A stretch of DNA of 37,601 bases, taken from positions 1-37,601 of the forward strand of contig DVIZ01000187.1 in NCBI GenBank assembly GCA_018710905.1. Direction: 5' to 3'. Under the pieces are notes generated by a model, which saw only the letters and a list, made by a program, of their open reading frames with translations, did not search any database and was not told where the DNA came from. A program made the translations under genes and the position numbers. Shown one piece after another: positions 32,342-37,601 of the stretch; position 1 is the stretch's first letter; each line of letters begins with the position of its first letter. The stretch comes from Candidatus Scybalomonas excrementigallinarum (lineage in GTDB: Bacteria > Bacillota > Clostridia > Lachnospirales > Lachnospiraceae).

Positions 32342-33772
32342 ATGAATGACAAATATCAAAGCCCATTATCAGAGCGTTATGCGAGCAAAGAGATGCAGTA
32401 TATTTTCTCTCCTGATATGAAGTTTAAAACTTGGAGAAAATTATGGATTGCATTAGCAGAAGTAGAACATGAATTAGGACTAAATATTACAAAAGAGCAG
32501 ATCGAAGAGTTAAAGGCTCATCAAGATGATATTAATTATGATGTGGCAAAAGCAAGAGAAAAAGAAGTGCGCCATGATGTTATGTCTCATGTCTATGCGT
32601 ATGGACAACAGTGTCCAAATGCAAAAGGAATTATCCATTTAGGAGCGACTTCTTGTTATGTAGGAGATAACACAGATGTTATCGTTATGACAGAAGCTAT
32701 GAAACTTGTTCGCAAAAAGCTGTTAAATGTAATGAATGAGTTGGCAAAATTTGCTATGAAATATAAAGATTTGCCAACATTAGCATTTACTCATTTTCAA
32801 CCAGCACAGCCAACAACGGTTGGAAAAAGAGCTACGTTATGGATACAAGAGTTACAGTTAGATTTAGAAGATCTGGATTATATGATTGGTCAACAAAAAC
32901 TTCTTGGTTCAAAAGGAACAACAGGAACACAGGCGAGTTTCTTAGAACTGTTTAATGGCGATCATGAAACGATTCGCAAAATTGACAAAATGATTGCAAA
33001 GAAAATGGGGTTTGAAGAGTGTTATCCTGTATCAGGACAGACTTATTCAAGAAAAGTAGATTCTCGCATTTTAAATGTATTAAGTGGAATCGCTCAAAGT
33101 GCTCATAAATTTTCAAATGATATTCGACTTCTTCAGCACTTAAAAGAAATAGAAGAACCATTTGAAAAACATCAGATTGGTTCTTCTGCGATGGCATATA
33201 AGAGAAATCCAATGAGAAGTGAAAGAATTGCTTCTTTAGCCAATTATGTGATGACAGATGCTTTAAATCCAGCAATTACAGCTTCTACACAGTGGTTTGA
33301 ACGAACATTAGATGATTCTGCCAATAAGCGTATTTCTATTCCAGAGGCTTTTTTAGCAATTGATGGTATTTTAGATCTCTATTTAAATGTTGTGGATGGA
33401 TTGGTTGTCTATGAAAAAGTCATTACAAAACATTTAATGGGAGAACTTCCATTTATGGCGACAGAAAATATTATGATGGATGCGGTAAAAGCAGGAGGAG
33501 ATCGTCAAGAACTCCATGAAAAAATCCGTGTTCACTCTATGGCAGCAGGACGTGTCGTAAAAGAAGAAGGTGGAGAAAACGATTTATTAGAAAGAATTGC
33601 AAAGGATCCATCTTTTAATATGACATTAGAACAATTACAAAAGATTATGAAACCAGAGAACTTCGTTGGACGAGCACCACAGCAAACAGAAGAATATATT
33701 CGTGAAGTAATTCAACCAATTCTTGATGAAAATAAAGAAATTCTTGGTTTAACAGCGGAAATTAACGTCTAA
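32342..33772 (+). CDS. purB: Adenylosuccinate lyase
   Basis: It releases fumarate twice in purine synthesis, from SAICAR and from adenylosuccinate, so it works on the products of both PurC and PurA in this window. The 476-residue protein contains HLGATSCYVGDNTD (99-112), His151 in FTHFQPAQPTT, and the signature SSAMAYKRNPMRSERI (281-296) with the catalytic serine loop. AAGGAG lies about 10 bases before the ATG. The 185-bp gap after purC holds no clear promoter or terminator, so co-transcription is likely. Confidence 0.97.
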   Translation: MNDKYQSPLSERYASKEMQYIFSPDMKFKTWRKLWIALAEVEHELGLNITKEQIEELKAHQDDINYDVAKAREKEVRHDVMSHVYAYGQQCPNAKGIIHLGATSCYVGDNTDVIVMTEAMKLVRKKLLNVMNELAKFAMKYKDLPTLAFTHFQPAQPTTVGKRATLWIQELQLDLEDLDYMIGQQKLLGSKGTTGTQASFLELFNGDHETIRKIDKMIAKKMGFEECYPVSGQTYSRKVDSRILNVLSGIAQSAHKFSNDIRLLQHLKEIEEPFEKHQIGSSAMAYKRNPMRSERIASLANYVMTDALNPAITASTQWFERTLDDSANKRISIPEAFLAIDGILDLYLNVVDGLVVYEKVITKHLMGELPFMATENIMMDAVKAGGDRQELHEKIRVHSMAAGRVVKEEGGENDLLERIAKDPSFNMTLEQLQKIMKPENFVGRAPQQTEEYIREVIQPILDENKEILGLTAEINV

Positions 33773-33808
33773 AAAGGAACGTAGTAGGAAAGAAAAAGAA
33801 GAGGAAAG

Positions 33809-33838
33809 AGAGCATAGAGAAAGACTATGCTCTTTTTC
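33809..33838 (+). terminator. Terminator after purB
   Basis: AGAGCATAG (33809-33817) and CTATGCTCT (33825-33833) pair perfectly around a seven-base loop, followed by a T run. Confidence 0.93.
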
Positions 33839-33884
33839 GTTTTTGTGCTAAAATTGATAAAGACAAAGCTGGTAGGAAGGTGTG

Positions 33885-34787
33885 ATGTGTGTGCAAGGGA
33901 ATTTGGAGTCCTATAAAGTATTTTATTACGTTGCAAAATGTGGAGGAATCACAATGGCAAGCGAGAAGCTATGCATTTCTCAGCCTGCCGTGAGTCAAGC
34001 TGTAAAACAAATGGAACATAATTTAGGTGTGAAGTTGTTTGTAAGGACGCCAAAAGGAACAAAACTTACAGCGGAAGGAGAATTGCTGTATCGGTATGTG
34101 AAAGAAGGATATGAATTAATCGAAACAGGAGAAGGAAAGTTACGAGAATGGATAAATTTAGAAGATGGGGAAATTCATATTGGCGCAAGCGATATGACAT
34201 TGCGATACTATTTATTGCCTTATTTAGAGAGATTCCATGAAAAATATCCTAAGATAAAAGTATCCGTAACGAATGGACCTACTCCAGAGACTCTTTTGTA
34301 TTTAAAAGAAGGAAAAATTGATTTTGGAGTGATTACAGCACCGATCCAGCAAGCAGAAGAGTATGAGTTGCATAAGGTAAGAGAGATAGAGGATATTTTC
34401 GTAGCTGGAAATCAGTTTCTCGATTGGAAAGATAAAAAACTTTCCTATCAGCAACTAAAAGAGCTTCCAGTGATCTGTTTAGAGCAAAATACGAGTACAA
34501 GAGCTTATGTGGACCAATGGTTAGCGAAAAGAAATGTAACGTTAACGCCAGAATTGGAATTGGCTACAAGCGATATGATTATTCAATTTGCAAAGAGAAA
34601 TTTTGGGGTTGGTTGTGTTGTGAGAGACTTTGCGGAAGAAGCCTTAGAAAAGAAAGAAGTGTTTGAATTACAGTTTGAAGAACGAATGCCAAAACGGTCG
34701 ATGTATTTGGTGTCCCACAAAAATCATTCTGTATCAAAGGCAGCAGAAAGTATATTAAGCATTATAATAGGAGAAAATATGAGATGA
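33885..34787 (+). CDS. LysR-type transcriptional regulator
   Basis: This 300-residue DNA-binding regulator has the N-terminal winged helix-turn-helix at about 7-65 (FYYVAKCGGITMASEKLCISQPAVSQAVKQMEHNLG, LFVRTPKGTKLT) and a C-terminal LysR substrate-binding domain (IHIGASDMTLRYYLLPYLERF; ATSDMIIQFAKRNFGVG). The effector is unknown. GTG at 33882 and ATG at 33885 stand in tandem behind AGGAAGG; I chose the ATG. Unusually for a LysR gene it is not divergent from its likely target: its end overlaps the start of the acyltransferase gene by four bases (ATGA), so the two are translationally coupled. Confidence 0.93.
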   Translation: MCVQGNLESYKVFYYVAKCGGITMASEKLCISQPAVSQAVKQMEHNLGVKLFVRTPKGTKLTAEGELLYRYVKEGYELIETGEGKLREWINLEDGEIHIGASDMTLRYYLLPYLERFHEKYPKIKVSVTNGPTPETLLYLKEGKIDFGVITAPIQQAEEYELHKVREIEDIFVAGNQFLDWKDKKLSYQQLKELPVICLEQNTSTRAYVDQWLAKRNVTLTPELELATSDMIIQFAKRNFGVGCVVRDFAEEALEKKEVFELQFEERMPKRSMYLVSHKNHSVSKAAESILSIIIGENMR

Positions 34788-35500
34788 AAAGAATTATTTT
34801 AATGGTAATTCGATGTTTACCATTTGTTCCATATTGGTTTTACAAGTTGGAGCGTTTAGGAAGAAGCGATAAGTTTGATGAGGAGACTCGATATGAGTTT
34901 GTTCATAAGATGACAACTCATATTAATCGAGTAGGAAGGGTTGTTATTGAATCGGATGGACAAGAAAATTTGCCAGAAAAAAATGGATATATTATGTTTC
35001 CCAATCATCAAGGATTATATGATGTATTAGCCTTTTTGGAATGTCATAAAAGACCGTTTTCGGTTGTGGCAAAACAAGAGGTAAAAAATGTCATCTTATT
35101 AAAGCAAGTATTTCGCGTATTGCGAGCACAGATGATCGATCGAGAGGATGTAAGACAAGGATTAAAGGTCATAAAAAAAATGACAGAAGAAGTGTTACAA
35201 GGAAGAAATTATATTATTTTTGCAGAAGGAACCCGTTCCAAAAAAGGAAATGAAATCGGAGAGTTTAAAGCAGGAAGTTTTAAAAGCGCTATGAATGCAA
35301 AATGTCCGATTGTGCCAGTGGCACTGTTAGACTCCTTCGTTCCATTTGATGAAAATAGTATTCGAAAGACAACCGTACAGGTACATTTTTTAGAGCCAAT
35401 TTACTATGAAGAATATCAAGGAATGAAATCAAAAGAAATCGCAAAAATGGTAGAAGATCGCATTCGAGAAGCAATCAAAGGATATCAAGAACATAATTAA
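34784..35500 (+). CDS. plsC: 1-acyl-sn-glycerol-3-phosphate acyltransferase (PlsC family)
   Basis: The family transfers a fatty acyl group to lysophosphatidic acid, giving phosphatidic acid at the inner membrane face. The 238-residue protein has the catalytic NHX4D box (His75, Asp80 in PNHQGLYDVLAF), FAEGTRSKKG (146-155) and PIVPVAL (175-181). The N-terminal IILMVIRCLPFVPYWFY is a membrane-contact helix. PlsC-type acyltransferases with other acceptors look alike, so the acceptor is assigned by family only. It overlaps the LysR gene by four bases. Confidence 0.88.
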   Translation: MKRIILMVIRCLPFVPYWFYKLERLGRSDKFDEETRYEFVHKMTTHINRVGRVVIESDGQENLPEKNGYIMFPNHQGLYDVLAFLECHKRPFSVVAKQEVKNVILLKQVFRVLRAQMIDREDVRQGLKVIKKMTEEVLQGRNYIIFAEGTRSKKGNEIGEFKAGSFKSAMNAKCPIVPVALLDSFVPFDENSIRKTTVQVHFLEPIYYEEYQGMKSKEIAKMVEDRIREAIKGYQEHN

Positions 35501-35529
35501 TAGTTATATTTTATATAAAGAATATTAAT

Positions 35530-35632
35530 TTTACTTATAATATTTCCTATAGTACAATAAAGACGAAATGTTATTCGAGTGTTACTCATAAACAAACAAA
35601 GAGATTTGAAGCAAAACGATGCTTGCTTCAAA
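35530..35632 (+). promoter_or_regulatory. purA promoter and leader hairpin
   Basis: TTTACT (35530-35535), 17 bp and TACAAT (35553-35558) form a promoter. The leader then holds a perfect 9-bp stem, TTTGAAGCA (35605-35613) with TGCTTCAAA (35624-35632), ending shortly before the AGGAGG of purA. A hairpin that close could affect ribosome access. Confidence 0.55.
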
Positions 35633-35652
35633 GTATTAGGAGGAAAACATAA

Positions 35653-36927
35653 ATGGTAAAAGCAATTGTAGGTGCTAACTGGGGTGACGAAGGAAAAGGT
35701 AAGATCACAGATATGCTAGCAAAGGAATCTGATATTGTTATTCGTTTCCAAGGCGGTGCAAACGCGGGTCACACAATTATCAATAACTATGGAAAATTTG
35801 CATTACACACACTTCCATCTGGTGTATTTTATGATCATATCACTAATGTTATTGGAAACGGTGTAGCACTGAACATTCCTGTTTTATTTCATGAGATCAA
35901 AGAACTAACAGATAGAAATGTGCCAATGCCAAATCTATTAATTTCAGATCGTGCGCAAATGGTAATGCCATATCATATTTTATTCGATCAATATGAAGAA
36001 GAGCGTTTAGGTGGAAAATCTTTTGGCTCTACAAAATCAGGAATTGCTCCATTTTATTCAGATAAATATGCAAAAATCGGTTTTCAGGTAAGCGAGTTAT
36101 TTGATGAAGAAGCGCTTCGTGAAAAAGTAGAACGTGTTTGCGAAATGAAAAATGTGTTATTAGAGCATTTATATCACAAGCCATTACTCGATGCCAATGA
36201 ATTATATGAAACATTATTAGAATACCGTGATATGGTAAAACCATATGTTGGGGATGTATCCGCTTTTCTTAATAAAGCCATTGAAGAAGGAAAAGAACTT
36301 CTCTTAGAAGGTCAGCTTGGAACATTAAAAGATCCGGATCATGGAATTTATCCAATGGTAACTTCTTCTTCTACATTAGCTGCCTATGGTGCAGTAGGAG
36401 CGGGAATTCCACCATATGAAATTAAAAAAGTAATTACAGTTGTAAAAGCATATTCAAGCGCTGTAGGGGCTGGTGCTTTTGTCAGTGAAATTTTTGGAGA
36501 AGAGGCCGATGAATTAAGACGTCGTGGAGGCGATGGCGGTGAGTTTGGTGCAACAACAGGACGTCCAAGACGTATGGGATGGTTTGACTGTGTCGCTTCT
36601 CGTTATGGTTGCCGTTTACAAGGGACAACAGACGTCGCTTTTACTGTTCTTGATGTATTAGGATATTTAGATGAAATCCCAGTTTGTGTTGCTTATGAAG
36701 TAGATGGTGAAATCATCCATGATTTCCCAACAACAAATAAATTAGAAAAAGCAAAACCAGTAATAGAAACATTAAAAGGTTGGAAATGTGATATTCGCGG
36801 CATTAAAAAGTATGAAGAACTTCCAGAAAACTGCCGTAAATATATTGAGTTTGTAGAAGAAAAACTCGGTTACCCAATCACCATGATTTCTAACGGACCA
36901 GGAAGAGATGATATTATCTATCGATAG
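35653..36927 (+). CDS. purA: Adenylosuccinate synthetase
   Basis: It joins IMP and aspartate with GTP to adenylosuccinate, which PurB then splits to AMP. The 424-residue protein has the GTP-binding GDEGKGK (11-17) with catalytic Asp12, His40 in GGANAGHTI, GSTKSGIAP (the IMP region), the GATTGRPRRMGWFD loop and the VCVAYEVDGE segment near the C-terminus. AGGAGG lies upstream. It is separated from purC-purB by the LysR-PlsC pair and has its own promoter. Confidence 0.97.
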   Translation: MVKAIVGANWGDEGKGKITDMLAKESDIVIRFQGGANAGHTIINNYGKFALHTLPSGVFYDHITNVIGNGVALNIPVLFHEIKELTDRNVPMPNLLISDRAQMVMPYHILFDQYEEERLGGKSFGSTKSGIAPFYSDKYAKIGFQVSELFDEEALREKVERVCEMKNVLLEHLYHKPLLDANELYETLLEYRDMVKPYVGDVSAFLNKAIEEGKELLLEGQLGTLKDPDHGIYPMVTSSSTLAAYGAVGAGIPPYEIKKVITVVKAYSSAVGAGAFVSEIFGEEADELRRRGGDGGEFGATTGRPRRMGWFDCVASRYGCRLQGTTDVAFTVLDVLGYLDEIPVCVAYEVDGEIIHDFPTTNKLEKAKPVIETLKGWKCDIRGIKKYEELPENCRKYIEFVEEKLGYPITMISNGPGRDDIIYR

Positions 36928-36949
36928 GATAGGAAAAAAATAGAAAATA

Positions 36950-36958
36950 TGCTACAAT
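36950..36958 (+). promoter_or_regulatory. Extended -10 promoter of the NifX-like gene (putative)
   Basis: TG-C-TACAAT (36950-36958) is an extended -10 box. The upstream -35 region lies in the end of purA and is poor. The spacing of about 58 bp to the start is reasonable. Confidence 0.4.
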
Positions 36959-37016
36959 AAAAGACAAAGAGTTTCAAAGAAAATAATAAAAAAATTTGGA
37001 AACAAAAGGAGGTAGC

Positions 37017-37379
37017 ATGATGATAATTGCAGTCACTTATGAAAATGGTTCTATTTATCAGCACTTTGGGCATACGGCTCAGTTTAAATTGTATCAAGTA
37101 CAAGAAGGAAAAATAGTGGATTCTAACATTGTGGATACCAATGGAAACGGGCATGGAGCACTTGCTGGATTTTTAAAAGAACATAACGTAGAAGTCGTTA
37201 TTTGTGGAGGCATTGGTGCAGGTGCTAAAACTGCATTGGCAGAAGCTGGAATTCAGTTATTTGGCGGAGTCGTTGGTGAAGCAGATGAACAAGTAAATGC
37301 TTATTTAGATGGAACATTACAGTATAATCAAGATATTGAATGCAATCACCATGGACAAGATCATAAATGCAAAAGCTGA
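37017..37379 (+). CDS. NifX/NifB-type dinitrogenase iron-molybdenum cofactor-binding protein
   Basis: This is a 120-residue single-domain protein of the dinitrogenase iron-molybdenum cofactor family, common in anaerobes that do not fix nitrogen. MIIAVTYENGSIYQHFGHTAQFKLYQV at the start, GHGALAGFLKEHNVEVVICGGIGAGAKTALAEAGIQLFGGV in the middle and a His/Cys-rich tail (ECNHHGQDHKC) fit metal-cluster binding. AAGGAGGT lies upstream; the second of the tandem ATGs (37020) has the better spacing and may be the real start. No nif gene is nearby. Its role, perhaps in Fe-S or molybdenum handling, is not known. Confidence 0.88.
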   Translation: MMIIAVTYENGSIYQHFGHTAQFKLYQVQEGKIVDSNIVDTNGNGHGALAGFLKEHNVEVVICGGIGAGAKTALAEAGIQLFGGVVGEADEQVNAYLDGTLQYNQDIECNHHGQDHKCKS

Positions 37380-37425
37380 TTCTTTGTTCCTATGGAAAAT
37401 GTAAAATAACATAATCGTATGATAG

Positions 37426-37480
37426 AAAATGATCTATTTTATAAAAGAATTTGTATTTTATAGAATAGATCATTTTTTTA
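37426..37480 (+). terminator. Terminator after the NifX-like gene
   Basis: A perfect 13-bp stem (37426-37438 with 37464-37476) with partial inner pairing is followed by T residues. Confidence 0.88.
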
Positions 37481-37484
37481 TGTT

Positions 37485-37569
37485 ATAGGAAACACAGTGT
37501 TACATTAATGTATGAAAGCATTTAGTTCCTATGAAATAAAAAAGCACTACGTGCATAAAAAATTTGTTT
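37485..37569 (+). repeat. Dispersed intergenic repeat, copy 3
   Basis: ATAGGAA (37485-37491) and TTCCTAT (37526-37532) are the shortened arms. The loop contains ATTAATGTATGAAAGC (37504-37519), identical to copy 2, and the spacing from first arm to core differs from copy 2 by no gap. The core AAGCACTACGTGC (37542-37554) is identical to copies 1 and 2. The tail is degraded to a TTTGTTTCTT-like end. It sits just behind a terminator, which shows it is not needed for termination there. The window ends shortly after. Confidence 0.7.
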
Positions 37570-37601
37570 CTTATCATAAGAAAATTTTATTGAAAAATAA
37601 A

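Overview
The window reads as chromosomal DNA of a low-GC, Gram-positive, obligately anaerobic member of the Clostridia, most like the Lachnospiraceae. The basis is AT-rich sequence with strong AGGAGG-type ribosome binding sites and sigma-A promoters, LL-diaminopimelate aminotransferase (dapL) beside dapF, a class III fructose-1,6-bisphosphatase, a clan-typical peptidoglycan-binding protein of spore formers, QueH, and carB placed before carA. I cannot name a species. No phage, CRISPR array, tRNA, rRNA or intact insertion sequence is visible. This is mostly core metabolism.

Layout. 1-330: a structured intergenic repeat, then argH on the minus strand. 1963-2772: two small genes, one unrecognised and one DUF3006. 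3000-4390: thyA-folA, which together supply dTMP and recycle dihydrofolate. 4523-5596: ilvE, ending at a terminator shared with a convergent secreted metallo-beta-lactamase-fold lipoprotein (5683-6786, minus). 7029-9098: a secreted glycosidase-like protein. 9307-13609 is a minus-strand block: iron alcohol dehydrogenase with a long leader, a peptidoglycan-binding protein, and DNA polymerase IV. 13786-16441: a small four-helix membrane protein, a MATE exporter and queH. 16993-21381: carB-carA behind a leader of about 215 nt. 21616-23715: dapF-dapL for meso-diaminopimelate. 23927-25537: secreted subtilase. 25624-31268: glmM, a cytidylate-kinase-like protein, fbp and a family 3 glycosidase lipoprotein. 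31452-33772: purC-purB. 33885-35500: a LysR regulator translationally coupled to a PlsC acyltransferase. 35653-36927: purA. 37017-37379: a NifX/NifB-type cofactor-binding protein.

The genes join into a few themes: arginine and pyrimidine supply (argH, carAB), purine synthesis from SAICAR to adenylosuccinate (purC, purB, purA), cell-wall precursors (glmM, dapF, dapL) with wall turnover or surface proteins (family 3 glycosidase, GH10-like protein, peptidoglycan-binding protein), and folate/thymidylate.

No large undescribed multi-gene system is evident. The most interesting unexplained signals lie between genes: a three-copy, same-orientation intergenic repeat with a conserved hairpin loop and core (107-285, 14242-14345, 37485-37569); a 91-bp MITE-like full-length hairpin (9194-9284); the structured carB leader; a perfect dyad filling the spacer of the glmM promoter; and two overlapping GC-rich/AT-rich hairpins before the kinase-like gene at 27138.
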